Assembly (NCBI GenBank): GCA_002401295.1
Contig: NVSR01000028.1
Coordinates: forward strand, 8,069 to 17,021
Reading direction: 5' to 3'
Origin: SAR324 cluster bacterium
Lineage (GTDB): Bacteria > SAR324 > XYD2-FULL-50-16
DNA: 8,953 bases
The notes beneath the pieces were generated by a model. The model did not search any database. It was not told where the DNA came from and worked only from the letters and a program-made list of their open reading frames with translations. The position numbers were made by a program, and so were the translations under genes. This document shows, one piece after another, positions 1 through 5,483 of the stretch. The number at the start of each line of letters is the position of its first letter. The stretch's first letter is position 1.

Positions 1-742
1 CTTGGGCAGCTTTCTTGACCTGACCATCCCGAACCGATGTCGCTCCGGTATAAGCTCCTTTGGCATGACCGAAAAGTGCATCCGCAAAAATGTTGTCATC
101 CAGGCCCGCGACATTGACTGAGACCAATTCTCCCTTTCTACCGCTTAACTGGTGAATCGCCCGAGCAATCAGGTCTTTTCCCGAACCGGTTTCCCCTGTA
201 ATCATGACTGGTTGGGAGCTATTGGCAATGGATTCAATATATCGGAAGATGGAAAACATCTTTTGGTTTTGAGTCCTGATCTCTGAGAAAGCCGGGTTTT
301 GCTTCAAACCCAGTGTCAGGCTCTGGTTCCTTAAACGGATATTTTCCTGACGTAACTCCCGGAACTCCATAGCCAGTCTTGCCGCAGAGAGGAGTCGGCC
401 CGTATCAATGGGTTTCACTATATAGTCAAAGGCACCCAGCTTCATACAGGAGACAACGGTCTCCGTATCATCATTGGCAGTAGCCATGATCACAGGCAGG
501 TCGACGTATTTTTTCTTGATTTTTTCCAGAATCTGTTCACCCGAAAAGTAGGGCATCGATAGATCCAGCAGGACAAAAGCAACCTCCTGTTCCTCCAAAA
601 CCGCGAGAACTTTACGACTGTCTGAAACCGCAATGATATTGGTAATACCGTTTGTCAAAAAAGCAAAAGAAATTGCATTCAACACGGCTTCGTCATCGTC
701 AACTAACAAAATGGGGAAATGTTGTGTCAATGTATTGCTCAT
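1..742 (-). CDS. Sigma-54-dependent response regulator (NtrC type), C-terminus cut off by window edge
   Basis: This is the N-terminal 247 codons of a two-component regulator that, after phosphorylation by an unseen histidine kinase, should activate sigma-54 RNA polymerase by ATP hydrolysis. The receiver domain (about residues 10-125) has the acidic pair D15/D16, the predicted phosphoacceptor D60 in LLDLSMP, the switch residue T88 and the conserved K110 in the VKP motif. A helical linker (about 125-155) leads into an AAA+ domain with Walker A GETGSGKD at 183-190 and the sigma-54 contact loop at 229-234, read as GAYTGA rather than the more usual GAFTGA. Walker B, the arginine fingers and any DNA-binding domain lie beyond position 1. 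The start is fixed by an in-frame TAA 12 bases upstream; AAGG lies 7 bases before the ATG as a modest ribosome site. It is transcribed divergently from prfB. The family call is firm; target genes and signal are unknown. Confidence 0.95.
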   Translation of the reverse strand, partial: MSNTLTQHFPILLVDDDEAVLNAISFAFLTNGITNIIAVSDSRKVLAVLEEQEVAFVLLDLSMPYFSGEQILEKIKKKYVDLPVIMATANDDTETVVSCMKLGAFDYIVKPIDTGRLLSAARLAMEFRELRQENIRLRNQSLTLGLKQNPAFSEIRTQNQKMFSIFRYIESIANSSQPVMITGETGSGKDLIARAIHQLSGRKGELVSVNVAGLDDNIFADALFGHAKGAYTGATSVRDGQVKKAAQ

Positions 743-794
743 GCCGATGCCTTAGATCTCGGATTGTTGACTGGGTTGATTCACAATTGGGGTT

Positions 795-870
795 GCCTGT
801 TCGTGGAAAGAGCTTATGATTTAGCAAGAACAGGCTGGTTTGGAAAGCCTGCCATTTCTTGGGAAATGGC
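795..870. repeat. Cluster of overlapping inverted repeats upstream of the response regulator
   Basis: Three stems can be drawn. Stem A pairs GCCTGTTC (795-802) with GAACAGGC (828-835). Stem B pairs CAGGCT (831-836) with AGCCTG (846-851). Stem C pairs GCCATTTC (851-858) with GAAATGGC (863-870) around a 4-base loop. Stem B shares bases with A and touches C at base 851, so A and B exclude each other in a single RNA. If transcribed, the region would lie 53-128 bases before the response-regulator start, on its leader. No T-tract follows any stem, so it does not look like an intrinsic terminator. Protein-binding dyads are an equally good explanation. Confidence 0.5.
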
Positions 871-969
871 CTTATACTCACCAAAGCTAATCATATCCAT
901 TAAAGAAAACAATCTACTTGTACAAGAGCACAAGATAGAATGCAAAATATTTCTTTCAATAAATGAGAC

Positions 970-999
970 TTGAAAGGTAGGGCCGACTGTTGCTATTTA
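970..999 (+). promoter_or_regulatory. Possible sigma-70-type promoter for prfB
   Basis: TTGAAA at 970-975 could be a -35 element. With an 18-base spacer it is followed by TATTTA at 994-999, preceded by TGC, which resembles an extended -10. The -10 matches the consensus poorly (3 of 6), so the call rests on the pairing and on the position about 70 bases before the prfB start. Confidence 0.3.
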
Positions 1000-1068
1000 G
1001 GCTGATTCCAAGTATTCAGTACATCTTAAATCAGTTTTAACGTTAACCCTTTCAAGAAGGCAAGACTC

Positions 1069-2179
1069 ATGACCTTGGAAGAGATCAAAGGTGAACTCAG
1101 CTCAATCAATAAAAGGATTGAGCTTTTAATAGGCTATCTTTGAATTAGAAAAGAAAAGCAATGTACTGGATGAGTTGGAATTCAAAACATCCCAGGACAA
1201 ATTCTGGCAGGAATCCAATGAAGTGCAGCGCACTACTCTCAAAAAAATTTCTGACATCAAAACGTTTATCGAACGTTGGGAGCGAATCAAGGCTCTGAGG
1301 CAAGACATCCTGACTGCCATTGAGTTATTGGAAATGGAAGCAGATGCCGACCTGCACACAGAGGTTGTGCAACTGCTGACTGACGTGACCCAACGGATTA
1401 AATCTTTTGAATTGAACCATCTCTTGGGAGCTCCTCAAGATCTTTGCAGCGCTATTTTGACTATCAACTCCGGTGCCGGAGGTACGGAATCCATGGACTG
1501 GGCTGCCATGCTATACCGTATGTACCAGCGTTGGGGAGAAAAAAATAAGGCCAAAGTCTCCGTTTTGGATTACCAGAGTGGTGAAGAAGCAGGCATCAAG
1601 TCGGTGACCATGAGTATTGTAGGTGAGTATGCCTACGGTAAGTTAAAAACAGAAGTGGGGGTTCATCGTTTGGTGCGTATCTCACCTTTTGATACGAATA
1701 AACGCAGGCATACCTCTTTTGCGTCGGTCTTTGTTTATCCGGATATTGAAGATGAGATTGATGTAGTGATCAATGATTCGGACTTGCGGGTGGATACCTT
1801 CCGCTCTAGTGGCGCCGGAGGACAGCATGTCAATACGACGGACTCCGCAATTCGGATCACCCACCTTCCCACAGGTATTGTGGTGCAGTGTCAAAATGAG
1901 CGCTCTCAGCATAAAAATAAAGCCACGGCTATGAAGGTCCTCAAAGCTGCTTTGTTTGAAGCGGAGGAAAAGAAACGCCAAGCTGAGCGGGATGAAATTA
2001 ATAGTCAAAAAACGGACATCGGCTGGGGTAGCCAAATTCGTAGCTATGTACTTCACCCCTACCAAATGGTGAAAGATCATCGCACGGAACATGAAACCTC
2101 GCAGGTCAATGCCGTTTTGGATGGTGACTTGGATCCCTTCATCGAAGCTTCATTGAGCCATTCCGCATCCAACAGATAG
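1069..2179 (+). CDS. prfB: Peptide chain release factor 2, made through a programmed +1 frameshift
   Basis: RF2 recognises UGA and UAA stop codons in the ribosomal A site and triggers release of the finished peptide. Translation starts at ATG 1069, after AGAAGG 8 bases upstream, and meets an in-frame TGA (1141-1143) as codon 25. Reading on in the +1 frame from CTT (1138-1140), skipping T1141, gives a continuous 369-residue product (joined 1069-1140 and 1142-2179). The N-terminal coiled region leads to the central domain with AGGTES, the stop-recognition tripeptide SPF at 205-207, and the catalytic GGQ at 250-252. These numbers coincide with those of the E. coli protein, which supports both the start and the shift point. 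Residue 246, near GGQ, is Ser. The rhomboid gene follows after 9 bases. In the known RF2 loop, scarce RF2 slows termination at the TGA and favours the shift. Identity is essentially certain. Confidence 0.98.
1131..1144 (+). promoter_or_regulatory. Programmed +1 ribosomal frameshift site of prfB
   Basis: The sequence AGGCTATCTTTGAA contains the conserved TAT-CTT-TGA core, where the peptidyl-tRNA on CTT slips forward by one base onto TTT. The upstream Shine-Dalgarno-like stimulator is weak: only AGG remains, one base further from the core than in the usual AGGGGG-TAT arrangement. The base after TGA is A rather than the C of the E. coli site. Without shifting, only a 24-residue peptide would be made. 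Confidence 0.93.
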
Positions 2180-2188
2180 GGGTGATTG

Positions 2189-3091
2189 ATGCTTGAATTC
2201 CTCAGGAACGATGAAGCGGCACTCATTCAATCGAATATCGCCCAAGAACTCCATGAGATTGAATTGCTCTTCTTAGCCAGGAGGATTCCCTTTTCTCTAC
2301 AAGGAGAAGAGGGAAAAACTCAACTGGTCATTCCAGGAAGTTATGTGGCCTTTGCCCAAGCTGAACTGCAAGCCTATATTGAGGAAAACCAAGATTGGCC
2401 TCCTCCCGCACCTGCCGAGACGAGTCCTGCTTTCCAGTTTTCTTCCCTTCATTTGCTGGTAATGCTTTTTTTGACGTTCTTTCACCGGCAAACTCAGCTC
2501 TATCGTCCGTCCTTCTCCTGGCAAGAACAAGGAGCCTTTGTGGCGGAAAAAGTGATCTCCGGAGAATATGCAAGGTTGATTACAGCCCTCACGTTGCATG
2601 TGGATGACGCTCATTTGCTCAGTAATTTTTTTGGTCTCTTACTCTTTGCCGCCGGAGTGAATCAGTTTGTGGGACCAGGTATTTCTCTGCTCCTGATTTT
2701 GCTTTCAGCTGGCTTGGGTAATTGGAGTAATGCATTATTTTATCAGATAAACCATAACTCCATTGGGGCTTCTACCGCTGTATTTGCCGCTTTAGGGCTG
2801 GCGGGAACTTTTCGAGTTAAGTCCTATTGGCAGCAAAAATATGAAAGAAGAAAGCTCTTTGTGCCTCTGGTTGCCAGCTTGGGAGTCTTTGCGCTCTTGG
2901 GAACTAGCCCTCAGACAGATGTGATGGCTCATTTTTTTGGATTTTTTAGTGGTGTGTTGCTAGGGCTTTGTAGCCTGCCTTTGGTGGATAAATCATTCCT
3001 ACAATCCAAGTTCCTTCAAGGAACGGCGTTTTCTCTGTTTGCAGCTGTAATCTTTGCGGCTTGGCAGGTTCAAATTCATTTGCTTTCCTGA
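2189..3091 (+). CDS. Rhomboid-family intramembrane serine protease with N-terminal cytosolic domain
   Basis: This 300-residue inner-membrane protein should cleave transmembrane substrates within the bilayer. The catalytic pair is visible: Ser195 in GAST and His248 in AHFFGFFSG. The oxyanion-side residues His142 and Asn146 lie in HLLSN. Spacing (142/146/195/248) closely follows GlpG (150/154/201/254). About six hydrophobic helices span 86-299. Residues 1-80 are soluble, ending in a proline-rich linker near 70-79; their fold is not certain, perhaps a small DUF2007-like or GlpG-type cytosolic domain. I chose ATG 2189 over the TTG three bases earlier because AGGGG (2178-2182), overlapping the prfB stop, then sits 6 bases away. 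The 9-bp gap to prfB implies cotranscription and perhaps coupling. The substrate is unknown. The active-site residues are intact, so it is probably an active protease. Confidence 0.93.
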   Translation: MLEFLRNDEAALIQSNIAQELHEIELLFLARRIPFSLQGEEGKTQLVIPGSYVAFAQAELQAYIEENQDWPPPAPAETSPAFQFSSLHLLVMLFLTFFHRQTQLYRPSFSWQEQGAFVAEKVISGEYARLITALTLHVDDAHLLSNFFGLLLFAAGVNQFVGPGISLLLILLSAGLGNWSNALFYQINHNSIGASTAVFAALGLAGTFRVKSYWQQKYERRKLFVPLVASLGVFALLGTSPQTDVMAHFFGFFSGVLLGLCSLPLVDKSFLQSKFLQGTAFSLFAAVIFAAWQVQIHLLS

Positions 3092-3184
3092 CTAAGATCT
3101 CTCCTGTTGGTTGAGATGACACAGAGAAAACTCCAGACGGTTAATTACTTTTCTGAAATATGAAGGATTGTTTAATTTGATTGT

Positions 3185-3226
3185 CTATGCAACTATAAAA
3201 TTGCTAGGCGAACATGATTTTTTTTT
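3185..3226 (+). terminator. Weak candidate intrinsic terminator after prfB-rhomboid
   Basis: CTA-t-GCAA (3185-3192) can pair with TTGCTAG (3201-3207) with one bulged base, and a run of nine T follows at 3218-3226. The T-run begins 10 bases after the stem and the stem is A/T-rich, both atypical. It is the only terminator-like element in the gap downstream of the rhomboid gene. Confidence 0.25.
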
Positions 3227-3231
3227 CTAAA

Positions 3232-3246
3232 TAAGGGAGTCCCTTA
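3232..3246. promoter_or_regulatory. Perfect 15-bp palindrome upstream of marR-type gene, possible operator
   Basis: TAAGGGAGTCCCTTA is two 7-base arms around a single central G, 69 bases before the MarR-type start. MarR proteins bind as dimers to dyads of this size, often upstream of their own gene, so an autoregulatory operator is a reasonable inference. A possible -10 (TATAAA, 3194-3199) lies upstream, which would put the dyad in the early transcribed region. Confidence 0.45.
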
Positions 3247-3315
3247 CTCTGAAAATATGTCCATTCCTCAAGGACGGGGGAATCTTTATATTAATCAATA
3301 AAACACTGTTTGTTT

Positions 3316-3753
3316 ATGATACCAGAAGTACTGGAAAACACCTTGGGTTTTAATGTGTATCGGGTAGCCCTTCTTTTTAGGCGAGAACTGATTCGTTCCT
3401 TGGCAGAATACAACATGACTCCTGAGCAATGGCAGGTAATGACGACACTCTGGAGTACGGGGCAGCCCCTCAATCAAAGTGAAATCGTCCGCTTAATCCT
3501 CAAGGATAAACCAACGATTTCAAGAATGATTCAGCGATTGGAACGCAATGGTTGGATCGAAAAATCCGCCAGTGCCGAGGATGGGCGTGTCACTTTTATC
3601 CAGCCGTCAGAAAAGGGGTGGGCTATTGAGGAGGCTGTGACAAAAAAATTGGATCTGCATTTCAAGGAAATCTTGCAAAGTCTTGGGGGTCCTGAGAGTC
3701 GGGTCTTAACAGACAAACTGCGCCATGTACGACGCATTCTGGGTGATTATTAG
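3316..3753 (+). CDS. MarR-family transcriptional regulator
   Basis: A 145-residue winged-helix DNA-binding protein of normal MarR length. Helical dimerisation segments lie at about 10-32 and 105-143. The winged helix spans about 35-100, with the recognition helix at 65-79 (KPTISRMIQRLERNGW) and a wing carrying the family's D-x-R signature (D89, R91) followed by PSEKG. MarR proteins usually repress nearby genes and release DNA on binding small phenolic or oxidant ligands; the ligand cannot be read here. ATG 3316 is preferred over TTG 3310. Neither has a visible Shine-Dalgarno site, and a stop in frame at 3292-3294 limits extension. Likely targets are its own promoter, through the palindrome at 3232-3246, and possibly the HAD gene downstream. 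Confidence 0.93.
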   Translation: MIPEVLENTLGFNVYRVALLFRRELIRSLAEYNMTPEQWQVMTTLWSTGQPLNQSEIVRLILKDKPTISRMIQRLERNGWIEKSASAEDGRVTFIQPSEKGWAIEEAVTKKLDLHFKEILQSLGGPESRVLTDKLRHVRRILGDY

Positions 3754-3764
3754 ATGATGCCTAT

Positions 3765-3815
3765 GTGTGGGAGTGTATATAAATGCCGCATTCTCCGCCC
3801 ACACTCATATGCGGC
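3765..3815. repeat. Two interleaved inverted repeats between marR-type and HAD genes
   Basis: GTGTGGG (3765-3771) pairs with CCCACAC (3798-3804), and GCCGCAT (3785-3791) pairs with ATGCGGC (3809-3815). The arms alternate 1-2-1'-2', the topology of an H-type pseudoknot in RNA. A competing pairing GAGTGT (3771-3776) with ACACTC (3801-3806) also exists. The block starts 12 bases after the marR-type stop and ends 30 bases before the HAD start. It could be an RNA leader element, a pair of protein-binding dyads, or chance. No T-tract follows. Confidence 0.5.
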
Positions 3816-3844
3816 TGTAGAGTTCAACCCGAGCAAAAAGAGAT

Positions 3845-4429
3845 ATGGAGCTTTTTCTTGATATTGATGGTGTTATTCTAGACTTCGAAGCGGGATTCAT
3901 GGATTTTATTCGAGATGAATATATTCATGATTTACCTCCGGGTTATGTACCCAAGAGCTGGACCATGGATGATGAATTTGGTGCTTTGGACATCCAGGAA
4001 GTATGGGATCGATTTTTGGCTACAAAACGTTTTACCCAGTTGAATCTTTTAATTGACGCACAGAGTTTCAATCAGGTGGCAGCGCGTTTTCCCATTCATT
4101 TGATTACCAACCTGCCTAAGAGCCAATACCTGCAAAGGCAACAAAACCTGGAATTTCATAGCTTGAAATATACCAGTCTGCATTTGGCAGGGCATTTTAA
4201 TTATGGGGATGAGAATTATCCCAGCAAGTCTGATGCTGTTGCCAAGTTGCGGACTCCTGGTAAGCGTTTGATTTTTTTGGATGATCACCCTAGAAATTGT
4301 CAAAATATCAAGAATGCCTTCCCTGAGAGTGAAGTTTTTCTCATGAGTCGCCCTCATAATTCTAAAGCTGAAGTTGAGGATTGGATTCGTGTGGATAGTT
4401 GGGATGAGTTTTTGTTGCAACTGGATTAA
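3845..4429 (+). CDS. HAD-superfamily hydrolase, possibly 5'-nucleotidase-like
   Basis: A 194-residue soluble phosphatase candidate. Motif I is DIDGVILDF with nucleophile D6 and acid/base D8. Motif II is probably T88 in LITNLPKS. The motif III lysine is probably K128 in YPSKSDAV, and motif IV is LDDHPRN with D146/D147 binding magnesium. A small insert of about 50 residues after motif I would act as a cap. The layout resembles the deoxyribonucleotidase (NT5C-like) branch of the HAD fold, but the substrate cannot be assigned. ATG 3845 is preceded by the purine run AAAAAGAGA, a weak ribosome site. It lies 91 bases after the marR-type gene on the same strand and may be cotranscribed or separately controlled through the structured spacer. 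It converges with the 4463-4792 gene. Confidence 0.87.
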   Translation: MELFLDIDGVILDFEAGFMDFIRDEYIHDLPPGYVPKSWTMDDEFGALDIQEVWDRFLATKRFTQLNLLIDAQSFNQVAARFPIHLITNLPKSQYLQRQQNLEFHSLKYTSLHLAGHFNYGDENYPSKSDAVAKLRTPGKRLIFLDDHPRNCQNIKNAFPESEVFLMSRPHNSKAEVEDWIRVDSWDEFLLQLD

Positions 4430-4462
4430 GGGATCAGAACCGGTATGACTTCCTTGGAAAGC

Positions 4463-4792
4463 TCACTTGGGCCTCGTGTCCCCTGTGGGAATTCCCCCTT
4501 TATCCGGCACGAGAGGAGTTACTTCCAATATACTACCGCCCGCAATCATAAGAGCATAGGCTTGTACCCCATAGTCACCAAGGGTGTAAACGCCTAAGAT
4601 TAAGCCTCCAACCATCAGTGTACCACCCAACAAGATCAGACTTCTTCGGGATGAAATCGGTTCTTCCAATTTGGATGCTTGCCGAATAAACTCATGTTCC
4701 TGAATTACTTTGCCTCCAAGTGCTGAAATATAGCTGATTAGAGTTAGGGGCGAAAGCAGTAACACAAATAATTTCATCCTTTCATTTCTCAT
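4463..4792 (-). CDS. Small membrane protein of unknown function
   Basis: A 109-residue hydrophobic protein that I do not recognise. The strongest evidence that it is real is AAAGGAGG (4806-4799), a near-perfect Shine-Dalgarno site 6 bases before the ATG. The N-terminus (residues 6-26) is a signal peptide or membrane anchor without a lipobox. A polar stretch (28-50) follows, then two glycine-rich hydrophobic segments at about 51-70 and 76-95, and a short polar tail. The hairpin-like pair of helices could insert in the inner membrane. It is transcribed toward the HAD gene, with 33 bases between the two stops, and divergently from the 5088-6484 cassette. A second in-frame ATG at residue 6 is possible but fits the ribosome site less well. 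Confidence 0.7.
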   Translation of the reverse strand: MRNERMKLFVLLLSPLTLISYISALGGKVIQEHEFIRQASKLEEPISSRRSLILLGGTLMVGGLILGVYTLGDYGVQAYALMIAGGSILEVTPLVPDKGGIPTGDTRPK

Positions 4793-4812
4793 AGCCTGCC
4801 TCCTTTCTCTTG

Positions 4813-4841
4813 ATATTCAACTCATGAGTTCTCTCACTCAA
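4813..4841 (-). promoter_or_regulatory. Possible promoter with a 12-bp palindrome in its spacer
   Basis: On the minus strand TTGAGT (4841-4836) and GAATAT (4818-4813) are separated by 17 bases. The perfect palindrome AACTCATGAGTT (4819-4830) lies wholly inside that spacer, where a bound repressor would block polymerase. The hexamers match consensus only 4/6 and 3/6, and the implied leader is very short, so the palindrome is more certain than the promoter. Confidence 0.35.
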
Positions 4842-4928
4842 AAAGATAATTTGAACCCGCTGGTCACAAAATTTGAATCGCAAGTTTTGGGATAATAAGT
4901 GCGATTTAATATTGCATGTATCAGATAA

Positions 4929-4934
4929 TATAAT
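4929..4934 (+). promoter_or_regulatory. Possible -10 element for the exported/membrane protein pair
   Basis: TATAAT here is a perfect -10 hexamer in an A/T-rich stretch, 154 bases before ATG 5088. No good -35 is present 16-18 bases upstream. The 295-bp gap 4793-5087 otherwise holds only the palindrome at 4819-4830 and a weak open frame (4873-5091, TTG start, no ribosome site) that I do not believe is a gene. Confidence 0.25.
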
Positions 4935-5087
4935 GCTTTTGTGGACAATTATGCACAGTCATGAGAGGGTTCGAAGGAAAAATCTCCCAAATAAGTCTTT
5001 CCTGATGGACCTCTATAATTTGGTGGTTGAAATACTAAAATTCCAAGGAGATCTTTGGAAAAAACTGACTGTAATTAGCTTGAAAAT

Positions 5088-5483
5088 ATGAAACCTAGAG
5101 TGCTTTTTTTGCCTTGTTTTTTGATCCTGACCTTACTCTCTGTTTGCTTCCCTTCATCTAGCCAAGCCCAAAACTTAGAAAGTTGGCAGAGCTGGTCTGT
5201 GGCGACGGAAGTGAGAGCCAAAATATGGCTGCGGGTGCGCTGCCGGCAAGAGACGGATGGAGAAGAAGCAAAGTGGCAATTTCAAATGATCAATAATACA
5301 ATTTCCAAAATGAAAATGACCCTGGATTTTTGGGATGGTGACGATTATTTTGCTAGATGGACAATTTTCCTTTCACCCGGACAAGCACGGATCTCCGGTT
5401 TGTATGGGACCGCAAATTTCCTTTGCCAGGCAGGAAGGGGAATTCCTGAGTTTGAAGAACTTGAGTTTACTTGGAAGAATTGA
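5088..5483 (+). CDS. Small exported protein of unknown function
   Basis: A 131-residue protein that I do not recognise. It begins with MKPR, a hydrophobic core (5-21) and a predicted signal-peptidase I site after SSSQA (residue 27), giving a mature chain of about 104 residues, probably periplasmic or secreted. C20 is not in a good lipobox (V at -1). The mature part is rich in Trp and alternating polar/hydrophobic residues, suggesting beta structure. Its only cysteines, C52 and C113, could form one disulfide. ATG 5088 is the earliest start after an in-frame TAG at 5076-5078. No clear Shine-Dalgarno site precedes it; AAGGAG lies too far upstream. The stop TGA overlaps the next gene's ATG, so the two are almost certainly one operon and probably act together. 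Confidence 0.8.
   Translation: MKPRVLFLPCFLILTLLSVCFPSSSQAQNLESWQSWSVATEVRAKIWLRVRCRQETDGEEAKWQFQMINNTISKMKMTLDFWDGDDYFARWTIFLSPGQARISGLYGTANFLCQAGRGIPEFEELEFTWKN

Larger units (their letters stand above)
743..1068. other. Intergenic region between divergent response-regulator gene and prfB
   Basis: This gap of about 326 bp has no convincing gene. An open frame on the plus strand (719-973) overlaps the start of the response regulator and has no family resemblance that I recognise. The stretch holds a cluster of inverted repeats (795-870), a 10-bp palindrome CTTGTACAAG (917-926), an A/T-rich tract around 890-965, and a possible prfB promoter near 970-999. It must contain the promoters for both flanking genes. 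I looked for a sigma-54 -24/-12 element on either strand and found no good match. Confidence 0.6.

Noticed and set aside
917..926. 10-bp palindrome CTTGTACAAG, also present at 7995-8004
   Set aside because: Two copies of a 10-mer in about 9 kb can arise by chance; the flanks differ and the second copy lies inside a coding region.
719..973. 84-codon open frame on the plus strand between the response regulator and prfB
   Set aside because: It overlaps the response-regulator start, has no good ribosome site, and its second half is low-complexity A/T-rich sequence. No domain is recognisable.
1069..1143. prfB as a disrupted pseudogene because of the in-frame TGA
   Set aside because: The TGA lies in the conserved CTT-TGA shift context, and the shifted product is full length with residue numbering matching E. 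coli RF2.
1682..2092. 136-codon minus-strand open frame within prfB
   Set aside because: It is antisense to the most conserved part of RF2 (SPF to GGQ and beyond).
4473..4513. Inverted repeat CTCGTG/CACGAG near the 3' end of the small membrane protein gene
   Set aside because: The stem is only 6 bp plus a wobble pair, lies inside coding sequence, and has no T-run; not enough to call a terminator.
4873..5091. 72-codon open frame with TTG start before the exported protein
   Set aside because: No Shine-Dalgarno site, A/T-rich composition, a probable promoter inside it, and no recognisable protein character. Its 4-base overlap with ATG 5088 is suggestive but not enough.
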